Source of the DNA: Chitinophaga sp. YR573
GTDB taxonomy: Bacteria > Bacteroidota > Bacteroidia > Chitinophagales > Chitinophagaceae
Reading direction: 5' to 3'
Assembly: GCF_900110995.1 (NCBI RefSeq)
Contig: NZ_FOJF01000001.1
Location: 3,384,803 to 3,448,802 of the forward strand
DNA: 64,000 nt
In this document: positions 25,940 to 34,313 of the stretch, piece after piece
Layout: the number at the start of each line of letters is the position of its first letter
How positions within the stretch are numbered: position 1 is the first letter of the stretch
Program-made: the position numbers and the translations under genes
The notes under the pieces: model-generated
Told to the model about the DNA's origin: nothing
What the model saw: only the letters and a program-made list of their open reading frames with translations
Database searches by the model: none

Positions 25940-26914
25940 TTATTTACTGATAACGATCACGTTATTATTGACTTTAAAATTGAAAGGGTAGGAGAGCTGT
26001 AGCGCTTCCAGGGCTTTAATGATGGATTCACTTTCAAAGGTGCCGGAGTACCGGTAGCTTTTTACAGCTTCATCTGAGAATATTACAGGGATACCATACC
26101 ACTTTTCCAGCTTTTTCGCTATTTCTTCCAGTGGCTCATTATCTATCTCAAGCCTGTTATGAATCCATACAGGTGTTGCTTTTTTGTCCAGTTTATATAT
26201 CCTGGTAATAAATTTTTGGTTGGGCTGTAAGACGATCTTGTCTCCGGGCTTCGCTTTCAGGTTAACAGCTATTTTACCACTTAATAAAGTGGTTTCAGTT
26301 TCTTCACCGGGATTAGCGCTTACAGTAAAGGTGGTGCCCAGTACAGTGATATCGGCGGTGCGTGTATGTACTATAAAAGGATGTTGATCATTGTGTTTTA
26401 CGTCGAAGAAGGCTTCTCCGGTGAGTGTTACTTCCCGGGTGTTTTTGCCAAAGTCGTTGTCTATCAGCAGTGTTCCATTTTCCCGAAGGGTAATGATGGA
26501 GCCATCTGTAAGAATATAGGTGTGGCGCGGGTTGTGGGAAGCTGTGTAGGTTGCCGGTTGTTTTTTAACGGGCAGCATCCGCCATACGCCAAACAGGATT
26601 AACCCTGTAGCGGCAATGGCATATATAAAACGGCGTTTACGGCCTTTAGATGCGGAAACCTCTAATAGTTGCTGTAATTGAACGGATTGTCTTAATCCGT
26701 CCTGTAATTGCCTGGAATGGTCTAGCCGGCTGCCCTGGTTGGCACTAAGGATATTGACGATCCGCCGGGCTTCCTCAATCATTTCGGGATGTAATTTTAG
26801 TTGATCTTCCCAGTAGCTGTTTGTGTCGGCATCATGTCCCAGGCAAAATTGCTGGAAACTTTCGTCGCACACCAGTTCTTCGATACTATTCATATAAGGT
26901 ATTGTCCCCCCCAA
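25940..26914 (-). CDS. FecR family anti-sigma factor
   Basis: 324 residues. Cytoplasmic N-terminus, one membrane helix near 92-110 (FIYAIAATGLILFGVW), then a periplasmic FecR domain (about 128-225: LTDGSIITLRENGTLLIDN, VTLTGEAFFDVKH, ITVLGTTFTVSANPGEE) and a C-terminal DUF4974/STN-like domain with PLEEIAKKLEKWYGI. It would hold the upstream sigma factor inactive until the SusC STN domain engages it. Confidence 0.93.
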   Translation of the reverse strand: MGGTIPYMNSIEELVCDESFQQFCLGHDADTNSYWEDQLKLHPEMIEEARRIVNILSANQGSRLDHSRQLQDGLRQSVQLQQLLEVSASKGRKRRFIYAIAATGLILFGVWRMLPVKKQPATYTASHNPRHTYILTDGSIITLRENGTLLIDNDFGKNTREVTLTGEAFFDVKHNDQHPFIVHTRTADITVLGTTFTVSANPGEETETTLLSGKIAVNLKAKPGDKIVLQPNQKFITRIYKLDKKATPVWIHNRLEIDNEPLEEIAKKLEKWYGIPVIFSDEAVKSYRYSGTFESESIIKALEALQLSYPFNFKVNNNVIVISK

Positions 26915-26964
26915 CTATACAGACGGAAGAAATGAAACGTTTTCCTAAGGAATTTGAAACTTTT

Positions 26965-27516
26965 TTATTTCAGGAGTTTGCGGAGTTGCTTAATAGCGTC
27001 GTAGATAGTGTTATAAGCAGTTTTTACACTCTGGGAAGTATGAGCGGCAATCTGTTCATAACTAAGGCCATCAAAGAATTTTAGCTGGATTAATTCCTTT
27101 TGACGATGGGTAAGCTGCTGCATGGCAGCATGTAATTTCCTTTTCAGTTCCTCATCATGCTGTACATTAATGATGATTTCCTCATAAGACAGCTCGTTAG
27201 GCGCTGCTTCTCCGGACATGCGGATAATAGCATTGTCCATTTTATCCAGGTAAGACAGTTCATCGAGGATCAGGTGACGAAGGGTAGTAAACAGATAAGC
27301 ACGCACCTGTATCACAGGCTGCATTTTAGCCCTTTTATCCCATAGCTGCAGGAACAGCTGGTTCACGCAATCCTTTACCAGTTCATCGTCTCCGCATATT
27401 TTAAGGCCGAAACGTATCAAATGAAAATAGGTATTACCGTGTAATGCCAGCAAAGCCTGCATATCGCCCCGACTGATATTTTCCCAGTGTACCCGGTTTT
27501 CTTCTTCATTTGACAT
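26965..27516 (-). CDS. ECF RNA polymerase sigma factor
   Basis: 183 residues. Region 2 with LVKDCVNQLFLQLWDKR and VRAYLFTTLRHLILDEL; region 4 with LTHRQKELIQLKFFDGLSYEQIA and SVKTAYNTIYDAIKQLRK. It is 50 bases upstream of fecR on the same strand and controls this locus by the usual Bacteroidota sigma/anti-sigma/TonB circuit. It is divergent from the glycosidase gene at 27629. Confidence 0.92.
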   Translation of the reverse strand: MSNEEENRVHWENISRGDMQALLALHGNTYFHLIRFGLKICGDDELVKDCVNQLFLQLWDKRAKMQPVIQVRAYLFTTLRHLILDELSYLDKMDNAIIRMSGEAAPNELSYEEIIINVQHDEELKRKLHAAMQQLTHRQKELIQLKFFDGLSYEQIAAHTSQSVKTAYNTIYDAIKQLRKLLK

Positions 27517-27596
27517 AAGCCCTCAATTTATAAAATCTCTATGGGATAGTATAGGATACTTTATGTTGCATTTTAAAGTTAAGTTTGTTAACTTTT

Positions 27597-27612
27597 ATGC
27601 AAACGTTTCCAT
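27597..27612 (+). promoter_or_regulatory. LacI/GalR-type operator before the glycosidase operon
   Basis: ATGCAAACGTTTCCAT matches the LacI-family consensus WTGNAANCGNTTNCAW at every fixed position. It ends 16 bases before the ATG at 27629. No LacI-family regulator gene is inside the window. Confidence 0.5.
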
Positions 27613-27628
27613 AAAGCAGGTTCCACGA

Positions 27629-29698
27629 ATGAAAACTATAACCACGCTTATTATACTGACCGTGTTATGCATGGGGGGAATGGGGCAATCCATCAACCGG
27701 AAAGCCCTGATAGAAAGGCATAACGTCATTAATCTTAAATACGATTCACTCTCTTCCTTAACACTGGGGAATGGGGGATTTGCTTTTACTGCTGATATAA
27801 CAGGCTTGCAGAGCTTCCCGGAAGCATATAGCAAAGGTGTACCGTTGGGTACGCAATCTCAGTGGGGATGGGATAGCTTTACAGATACTGCTGCTTATCG
27901 TTTTGAAGAAAGCCTTAAGATTTATCATTTACATAACAGGGATATTACTTATGCTGTGCAATGGCATAGTCCGGAAAGGAATAAACGGGCATCAGACTGG
28001 TTCCGGCAAAATGTACATCGCTTACAATTAGGGAATATTGGGTTTGAAATTATTAAGAAAGATGGACAAGCTTGCAAATTAGAAGATATTCAAAATATAA
28101 AACAAACGCTTGATCTCTGGAATGGGTTGATAAAAAGTCATTTTACTGTAGAAGGGATTCCTGTGGATGTAGTAACAACCGTACATCCGAAACAGGATAT
28201 AGTATCAGTAAAAGTAAATTCTTCTTTAGTTAGAGAAGGCAGATTGAAGATAAGAATCCGATTTCCTTATCCCACAGGAGAATTCGCAGATGCCGGTGTA
28301 AACCTGATAGGAAAACATCATTCAGAGATTATTGATAATACTATTTTACATCAGCTGGATAACTATAAATATTATGTACAGATAGTCGGGGGGAAGGTTA
28401 CAAAAGGCCAGCCCAATGAGTTCTTTGTAAAACCCGAAGCTGAATGCAGTTTCCGTTTTTCAGAAAAACAGCTCACCTCTTCAATACCGAATACGCAAAC
28501 AGCTGCTGCTACTTATTGGAATGCTTACTGGTCACATGGAGGGATGGTAGATTTCTCCGGCAGTACAGATCCCCGTGCTTTTGAACTGGAACGCCGTATC
28601 ATCCTTTCCCAATACCTGATGGCAGTGCAATGTGCCGGTGATATGCCACCCCAGGAAACCGGTCTCACCTGCAACAGCTGGTATGGCAAACCTCATTTGG
28701 AAATGTACTGGTGGCATGCCGTACATTTTGCGCTGTGGAACCGGATAGAATTGATGGAGAAAAGCCTGCAATGGTATTTTAAGGTGGCAGACAAAGCAAA
28801 GGTTATCGCTGTAAGACAAGGCTACGAAGGCATCCGCTGGCAAAAGATGACAGACCCACAGGGGAATGAAAGCCCTTCTTCCGTAGGAGCTTTCCTCATC
28901 TGGCAGCAACCTCACTTTATATACATGACGGAATTAGTATATCGTCACTATCATAACCGCGCTACATTAGACAAATACAAAGACCTTGTCTTTGCTACCG
29001 CAGATTTTATGGCATCATATGCTGCCCCCGATAGTAACAGGTATATTCTCGGCAAAGGACTGATCCCTGCACAGGAACGCTTCAAACCAGAAGAGACTTT
29101 CAATCCCACTTTCGAACTGGCCTACTGGCGCTGGGGGTTAACAACGGCACAACAGTGGAGAATACGTCTTGGATTAACCCGCAACAAAAAATGGGATGAA
29201 GTTCTAAGCAAATTATCTGCTTTGCCCCAACAGGATGGTGTATACCTGGCCGCAGAAAGCGCCAAAGATTCTTACACCAACCCGGTATACATGACAGACC
29301 ACCCTGCAGTATTAGGTGCCCTCGGTATGCTGCCCGCCAGCATAGCCCTGGACACGGCTATCATGCACAACACCTTCAACAAAATATGGGACAACTGGAA
29401 CTGGAAAGAAACCTGGGGCTGGGACTTTCCGCTCACCAGCATGACGGCCACCCGCCTCGGTCTAAGAAACAAAGCAATAGACGCACTATTCATCCCCGTC
29501 CAAACTAACACCTGGTTAAAAAACGGCCATAACTACCAGGACGAACGTTTAAGATTATATCTACCCGGCAATGGGGGATTACTCACGGCCGTAGCTCTGA
29601 TGTGCGCCGGATATGATGGTTGTAAAACTAAGAACCCCGGTATTCCGGATGATGGTACATGGAAAGTAAAATGGGAAGATATTCAACCCATGCCCTGA
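27629..29698 (+). CDS. Secreted six-hairpin glycosidase-like protein (GH65/GH95-like)
   Basis: 689 residues from ATG at 27629, chosen because a signal peptide follows at once (MKTITTLIILTVLCMGGMGQ) and an operator-like site lies just upstream. An earlier in-frame start exists at 27563. An N-terminal beta domain starts with SLTLGNGGFAFTADITGLQSFP; the C-terminal part is helical and Trp-rich, with WWHAVHFALWNRIELM and ETWGWDFPLTSMTATRLG, suggesting an (alpha/alpha)6 barrel. The exact glycoside hydrolase family is not recognised. The GH105 gene follows after 23 bases, so the two probably act on the same rhamnogalacturonan- or uronate-containing glycan. Confidence 0.7.
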   Translation: MKTITTLIILTVLCMGGMGQSINRKALIERHNVINLKYDSLSSLTLGNGGFAFTADITGLQSFPEAYSKGVPLGTQSQWGWDSFTDTAAYRFEESLKIYHLHNRDITYAVQWHSPERNKRASDWFRQNVHRLQLGNIGFEIIKKDGQACKLEDIQNIKQTLDLWNGLIKSHFTVEGIPVDVVTTVHPKQDIVSVKVNSSLVREGRLKIRIRFPYPTGEFADAGVNLIGKHHSEIIDNTILHQLDNYKYYVQIVGGKVTKGQPNEFFVKPEAECSFRFSEKQLTSSIPNTQTAAATYWNAYWSHGGMVDFSGSTDPRAFELERRIILSQYLMAVQCAGDMPPQETGLTCNSWYGKPHLEMYWWHAVHFALWNRIELMEKSLQWYFKVADKAKVIAVRQGYEGIRWQKMTDPQGNESPSSVGAFLIWQQPHFIYMTELVYRHYHNRATLDKYKDLVFATADFMASYAAPDSNRYILGKGLIPAQERFKPEETFNPTFELAYWRWGLTTAQQWRIRLGLTRNKKWDEVLSKLSALPQQDGVYLAAESAKDSYTNPVYMTDHPAVLGALGMLPASIALDTAIMHNTFNKIWDNWNWKETWGWDFPLTSMTATRLGLRNKAIDALFIPVQTNTWLKNGHNYQDERLRLYLPGNGGLLTAVALMCAGYDGCKTKNPGIPDDGTWKVKWEDIQPMP

Positions 29699-29721
29699 TA
29701 AAATTTATTAAATTTCACACG

Positions 29722-30834
29722 ATGAAGAAGAACATTTTATTACTGTCTATGCTGCTGGGAATGCTCCCTGCTTTTGCTCAAAACAAAAAAGAAGTACTAA
29801 AAGTACTCACCCTCACCAACGGCTATTTCATGCAGAAATGGCCGGACACCGGTAAAGACATCGTCCTCAATAAAACCTGGCCTAGTAACATCTGGACAAG
29901 AGCCGTGTATTACGAAGGACTAATGGCTTTCTACAGTATCAATCCTAAAAAAGAATATTACGATTACGCTGTATCCTGGGGTGAAAAACACCAATGGAAC
30001 CTGCGCAGCGGTATCACTACCCGTAACGCAGATAACCAGGCCTGTGGACAAACATACGTTGACCTCTATCTGATAGATAAAAAACCAGAACGTATCAATA
30101 ACATCAAAGCATCTATAGACAGTATGTTAAAAACTGATAAAATAGATGACTGGAACTGGATAGATGCTATCCAGATGGGCATGCCCCTGATGGCACAACT
30201 GGGCAAAATATATAAAGACACTACCTACTTCGGACGCATGCACCAGATGTATAATTTCACAAAATACCAACATGGTGGTAATGGGTTATACAATACCGCA
30301 GAACACCTCTGGTGGAGAGATAAGGATTTCGTACCTCCCTACAAAGAACCTAACGGTGAAAACTGTTACTGGAGCCGTGGTAATGGCTGGGTATTAGCGG
30401 CACTGGTAAGAACAATGGACCAGTTACCACAAACATCTCCTTATTATAAAGACTATCTGAAAGATTTCAAAGATATGTCTGCTGCATTACTTAAACTACA
30501 AAGAAAAGACGGTTTCTGGAATGCAAGCCTGCGCGACTCCACACATTTTGGTGGTAAAGAACTCACCGGTACTTCATTATTTATATATGGAATGACCTGG
30601 GGGATCCGCAAAGGATACTTAAACAAATCAACTTATCTACCTGCCGTATTAAAAGGATGGAATGCACTGGTGAAAGATTGCGTACATGAGAATGGTATGC
30701 TCGGATTTGTACAAAGTACAGGTAAACAACCTTCAGATGGACAACCCGTAACTTATGACAAGATCCCTGATTTTGAAGATTACGGATTAGGATGTTTCCT
30801 CTTAGCCGGTTCAGAGATCTATAAATTAAAATAA
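29722..30834 (+). CDS. GH105 unsaturated glucuronyl/rhamnogalacturonyl hydrolase
   Basis: 370 residues from ATG at 29722, with a signal peptide (MKKNILLLSMLLGMLPAFAQ). The (alpha/alpha)6 barrel shows WTRAVYYEGLMAF, DNQACGQTYVDLY, DDWNWIDAIQMGMPLMAQL, where the Asp is the likely catalytic acid, and YWSRGNGWVLAALVRTM, all typical of YesR/RhiN-like enzymes. Predicted to remove 4,5-unsaturated uronic acids from products of polysaccharide lyases. No lyase gene is in the window. Located in the periplasm or outside the cell. Confidence 0.87.
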   Translation: MKKNILLLSMLLGMLPAFAQNKKEVLKVLTLTNGYFMQKWPDTGKDIVLNKTWPSNIWTRAVYYEGLMAFYSINPKKEYYDYAVSWGEKHQWNLRSGITTRNADNQACGQTYVDLYLIDKKPERINNIKASIDSMLKTDKIDDWNWIDAIQMGMPLMAQLGKIYKDTTYFGRMHQMYNFTKYQHGGNGLYNTAEHLWWRDKDFVPPYKEPNGENCYWSRGNGWVLAALVRTMDQLPQTSPYYKDYLKDFKDMSAALLKLQRKDGFWNASLRDSTHFGGKELTGTSLFIYGMTWGIRKGYLNKSTYLPAVLKGWNALVKDCVHENGMLGFVQSTGKQPSDGQPVTYDKIPDFEDYGLGCFLLAGSEIYKLK

Positions 30835-30842
30835 TTCTTCGG

Positions 30843-30876
30843 ATAAAGTCAAAGCTCACCCCGGCTTTGACTTTAT
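30843..30876 (+). terminator. Intrinsic terminator after the GH105 gene
   Basis: Perfect 13-bp stem ATAAAGTCAAAGC / GCTTTGACTTTAT with an 8-base loop. The following T-run is short. Confidence 0.75.
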
Positions 30877-31084
30877 TGTTTCCCCCATTCATAAAAAATA
30901 AGCGTAGAAGCTACCTTTAACAAGAAATAATTTCTATTTTTCCGGTAGTGAGGTTGATTGTTGTGTGTTTTTATCCACGTTCGTCACCAATATTCTGGCG
31001 TATGAGTCTCAACAGGTCCGCAGCTGCATGCAGTGTTGCGCAGTTACCCGCGTTTTATTATCTAAATATAAAGCTCCACAAATC

Positions 31085-33538
31085 ATGAACAAAGTTTTTG
31101 GTATTGCTGCCCTATTGCTATCACAGCAATTGTACGCGCAGCAGCAACAGGCACCGGCCTACCCGCTTATCACTCACGATCCGTATTTCAGTATCTGGTC
31201 GGCTACTGATGATCTGACCGCTTCTCCTACCCGTCACTGGACAGGCACAGACCAGTCCATTACAGGCATGGTAAAGGTAGATGGTGTTATCTATCGCATA
31301 TTAGGCGCTAAAGGTGAAAATTATGAAACTGTGATTCCTGCTGCTGATGAAAAATCATACAGTTGTCAGTATACAGAAACTGCTCCTGCAGATGGATGGC
31401 AGAATGAACAGTTTAATGATGCGCAATGGCAAACAGGTAAAGCGCCTTTCACCAATACACAAAACCTGGATGGTACCCAATGGAATACCAGGGAAATATG
31501 GGTACGCAGAACATTCGTATTAAATGATACAAACCTGGATAAGCTCCTGCTGAAAATAAATCATGATGATAATGCAGAAGTATACCTGAACGGAGAACCT
31601 ATCTACAGTTATGCAGGCTGGTTAACCCGCATGCAATACTTTCCCGTAAGTGAAGCTGCCCGCAAAAAACTGAAGAAAGGTAACAATGTACTGGCCATAC
31701 ATTGCACCAATACTCAGGGCGGAGCATGGTTAGACGCCGGACTGGTAAAAGAAGCGAAAGACCCGGCAGCATCTAAAATCCTGGTAGCTACACAGAAAAG
31801 TGTAAAATTGACTGCAACACAAACTACCTATACTTTCACCGCAGGTAAAGTAGATGTAACATTGAATTTCACCTCTCCTTTACTGCTCAATGACCTTGAT
31901 CTGCTCTCCCGTCCGGTATCTTATATCACTTATAAGGTACAGGCCAATGATGGAGGTACACACGGAGTAGTGTTATACTTCGGCGCCTCTTCCAGTCTTG
32001 CTGTGAATACGCCTTCCCAGCAGGTAACTGCACAGCAGTATACCAGTGGAGATTTATCTGTCTTAAAAACAGGTACAGTAGATCAACCGGTACTGGCGAA
32101 AAAAGGAGACGATCTGAGAATCGACTGGGGCTATCTATATGTAGCGGTACCAAAGGCTACCAATGCCATTCAGTACATTACAAAAGAAGGAGAAGGCATG
32201 AGCTCATTTGCTAAGAAAATGCCTGCTACAACTACTACCAGCGGTACACAGCTGATGTTGAATACCATTGTTCCATTAGGTAAAGTAGATGCTAAAGGAA
32301 AAGAACAGGTAATTATGTTAGGATATGATGACCTGTTTTCTATCCAGTATTTTAATACCAACCTGGCTCCCTGGTGGAAAAAGAATGCTTCTTACACAAT
32401 CGAAAAAGAATTGTCAAAAGCAGCTACCGATTACCCGGCCATCATGCAACGCTGCAATACATTTGATGATGGTTTATACGCAGATACCAAAAAAGCAGGT
32501 GGTGAAAACTACGCTAAACTGTGTATCCTGGGTTACAGACAAAGTATCGCTGCACACAAACTGGTGAAGAGCCCGGATGGAGAGATCCTCTTCTTATCTA
32601 AAGAAAACTTCAGCAATGGTTGTATCAACACAGTAGATGTAACTTATCCGTCTGCTCCTTTGTTCCTGGTATACAATCCGGACCTGATGAAAGGGATGCT
32701 TACCGGTATCTTCTATTTCAGTGAAAGCGGAAAATATACACAGCCCTATGCTGCTCATGACCTGGGTACTTACCCGCTGGCTAATGGCCAGGCATATGGA
32801 GAAGGCATGCCTGTGGAAGAATCCGGTAACATGATCATTTTAACAGCCGCTATTGCCAAAGCAGAAGGTAATGCGGACTATGCTAAAAAGCACTGGAAAA
32901 CATTAACCACCTGGGCAGAATATTTATTGAAAGAAGGATTTGATCCTGCTAATCAGCTTTGCACCGACGACTTTGCAGGGCATCTGGCGCGGAATGCCAA
33001 TCTTTCAGTTAAAGCCATCGTTGGTTTAGGTAGTTATGCCATGCTGGCTGATCAGTTAGGAGATACTGCTACCGCAAACAAATACCGTAAGGCAGCAAAA
33101 GATATGGTGCCTAAATGGATGCAGCTGGCAGATGATGGAGATCATTACACACTGGCATTTGAAAATAAAGGCTCCTGGAGCCAGAAGTATAATTTAGTAT
33201 GGGATAAAGTATTAGGATTAGATCTTTTCCCCACTTCAGTATATGATAAAGAAATAAAATATTATCTCACCCGTCAGCAGCCATTTGGTTTGCCACTGGA
33301 TAGCCGTAAAGGATATACCAAGTCGGACTGGATACTGTGGACTGCTGCCCTGACAAATAATCAGTCAGATTTCAGCGCATTAGTAGACCCTATATATAAA
33401 TATGCAACCGGCACATCTTCCCGTGTACCTCTCAGCGACTGGCATGAAACGTCAGACGGTAAGATGGTAGGCTTCCAGGCAAGAAGCGTAGTTGGTGGAT
33501 ATTACATGCAATTACTCAGTACTACCATAAAGAAATAA
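31085..33538 (+). CDS. Secreted glutaminase-family protein (DUF4964/DUF5127/DUF4965/DUF1793)
   Basis: 817 residues from ATG at 31085, followed by a signal peptide ending LYAQQQQ. An upstream frame opens at 30965 but has no signal. Domain order: DUF4964 (PAYPLITHDPYFSIWS), an inserted galactose-binding-like beta domain (about 105-200, REIWVRRTFVLND, AEVYLNGEPIY), DUF5127, DUF4965 with FNTNLAPWWKK, and an (alpha/alpha)6-type DUF1793 with AIVGLGSYAMLADQLGD and SWSQKYNLVWDKVLGLDLFP. Relatives include fungal glutaminase A, but many bacterial members may be glycosidases. Its own 5' leader is about 200 bases with nothing distinct. Confidence 0.83.
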   Translation: MNKVFGIAALLLSQQLYAQQQQAPAYPLITHDPYFSIWSATDDLTASPTRHWTGTDQSITGMVKVDGVIYRILGAKGENYETVIPAADEKSYSCQYTETAPADGWQNEQFNDAQWQTGKAPFTNTQNLDGTQWNTREIWVRRTFVLNDTNLDKLLLKINHDDNAEVYLNGEPIYSYAGWLTRMQYFPVSEAARKKLKKGNNVLAIHCTNTQGGAWLDAGLVKEAKDPAASKILVATQKSVKLTATQTTYTFTAGKVDVTLNFTSPLLLNDLDLLSRPVSYITYKVQANDGGTHGVVLYFGASSSLAVNTPSQQVTAQQYTSGDLSVLKTGTVDQPVLAKKGDDLRIDWGYLYVAVPKATNAIQYITKEGEGMSSFAKKMPATTTTSGTQLMLNTIVPLGKVDAKGKEQVIMLGYDDLFSIQYFNTNLAPWWKKNASYTIEKELSKAATDYPAIMQRCNTFDDGLYADTKKAGGENYAKLCILGYRQSIAAHKLVKSPDGEILFLSKENFSNGCINTVDVTYPSAPLFLVYNPDLMKGMLTGIFYFSESGKYTQPYAAHDLGTYPLANGQAYGEGMPVEESGNMIILTAAIAKAEGNADYAKKHWKTLTTWAEYLLKEGFDPANQLCTDDFAGHLARNANLSVKAIVGLGSYAMLADQLGDTATANKYRKAAKDMVPKWMQLADDGDHYTLAFENKGSWSQKYNLVWDKVLGLDLFPTSVYDKEIKYYLTRQQPFGLPLDSRKGYTKSDWILWTAALTNNQSDFSALVDPIYKYATGTSSRVPLSDWHETSDGKMVGFQARSVVGGYYMQLLSTTIKK

Positions 33539-33544
33539 TGCCCG

Positions 33545-33580
33545 ATGGGGTAGCTTGTAGAAAAGGCTACCCCATTCTTT
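33545..33580 (+). terminator. Intrinsic terminator of the glutaminase-family gene
   Basis: ATGGGGTAGC pairs with GCTACCCCAT over an 11-base loop, followed by TCTTTT. Confidence 0.8.
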
Positions 33581-33718
33581 TACTGAGTGTAGTAATGTTA
33601 CTACAAAAGGATCGTTCTCATCTCTCTATATTTGTAACCAGTTACTATCCTTATATAAAAAAGGCGCCGCCTTTCCCAATTCACTAAATGCAAACATTTC
33701 GTTCAACATATTAGGCGT

Positions 33719-33803
33719 ATGATCATCGATCATACTGCACAAGCTTGGTTTTTATTAGGATATGGTAGATAAGGTTGTCATTCTTGGCGACCTTCCTTTT
33801 TTA
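33719..33803 (+). other. Possible tiny ORF or small-RNA unit ending in a terminator
   Basis: In the 435-base gap between genes, an ATG at 33719 opens a 17-codon frame (MIIDHTAQAWFLLGYGR) that stops at the base of a hairpin. The hairpin, AAGGTTG / CGACCTT at 33771-33794, is followed by six T residues. A complete short transcript with a terminator is plausible. The rest of the gap holds two terminators and a run of short repeats; no other gene was seen. Confidence 0.3.
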
Positions 33804-33825
33804 TACCAGTGAGTAAAATAAAAGA

Positions 33826-33863
33826 AGCCCACAAAGATGACTTTGCAGGCTGCTCGCTTTTTT
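33826..33863. terminator. Bidirectional terminator-like hairpin
   Basis: AGCCCACAAAG pairs with CTTTGCAGGCT apart from a 2x2 internal loop. T-runs lie on both sides, so it could end a plus-strand RNA or the minus-strand gene at 33974-34210. Confidence 0.55.
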
Positions 33864-33867
33864 GGGC

Positions 33868-33968
33868 GATGGATGTATTGAGGAATTAAATGGATGTTCG
33901 AGGTTACAATGAACGAAGGGCACAATGAATAAAAGGTGAAATGGATGAAAGTGGGATCGTAATGGATG
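33868..33968. repeat. Short direct repeats of an ATGGATG motif
   Basis: GATGGATG at 33868 and AATGGATG at 33889, 33940 and 33961, with weaker CAATGAA copies at 33907 and 33922. Spacing is 21, 18, 15, 18 and 21 bases. They fall between the stop of the minus-strand 78-residue gene and its terminator. Confidence 0.4.
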
Positions 33969-33973
33969 AAAAA

Positions 33974-34210
33974 TTAGTTCTCGCTGAATTCGCTGAAGAA
34001 ACGACGCGCCACGTGTTTAAACCTGTTCACATCTGCCTCACTGTTAAGCGATATAATATCCGGAGTTGTTGACTGATAATATTTCAAAGCTGCCGTGGCA
34101 AAATCAATGTTCCCATTTGCATCTACTGTAGCTTTAATATTATTGCTATTACTGTTTAAGTAGTGCAGCGCCTGGATGTCGAATTGAAAAGTTATGATAT
34201 CGTTTGACAT
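33974..34210 (-). CDS. Small hypothetical protein
   Basis: 78 residues, not recognised. Soluble and rich in Asn, Asp and Ser, with DIITFQFDIQALHYLNSN at the start and FKHVARRFFSEF at the end. No membrane segment, signal peptide or known motif. It has a plausible terminator downstream and ordinary codon use, which supports it being a real gene. Confidence 0.5.
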   Translation of the reverse strand: MSNDIITFQFDIQALHYLNSNSNNIKATVDANGNIDFATAALKYYQSTTPDIISLNSEADVNRFKHVARRFFSEFSEN

Positions 34211-34313
34211 GTTATTTTTCGTTTTATACAGATCCTATATAAAAATTTCGTGCCAAAAATTTTACCCCCTCAAATCGTTTTGTACCTTGTCGGTCTCAAA
34301 AGCAAGATAAATT

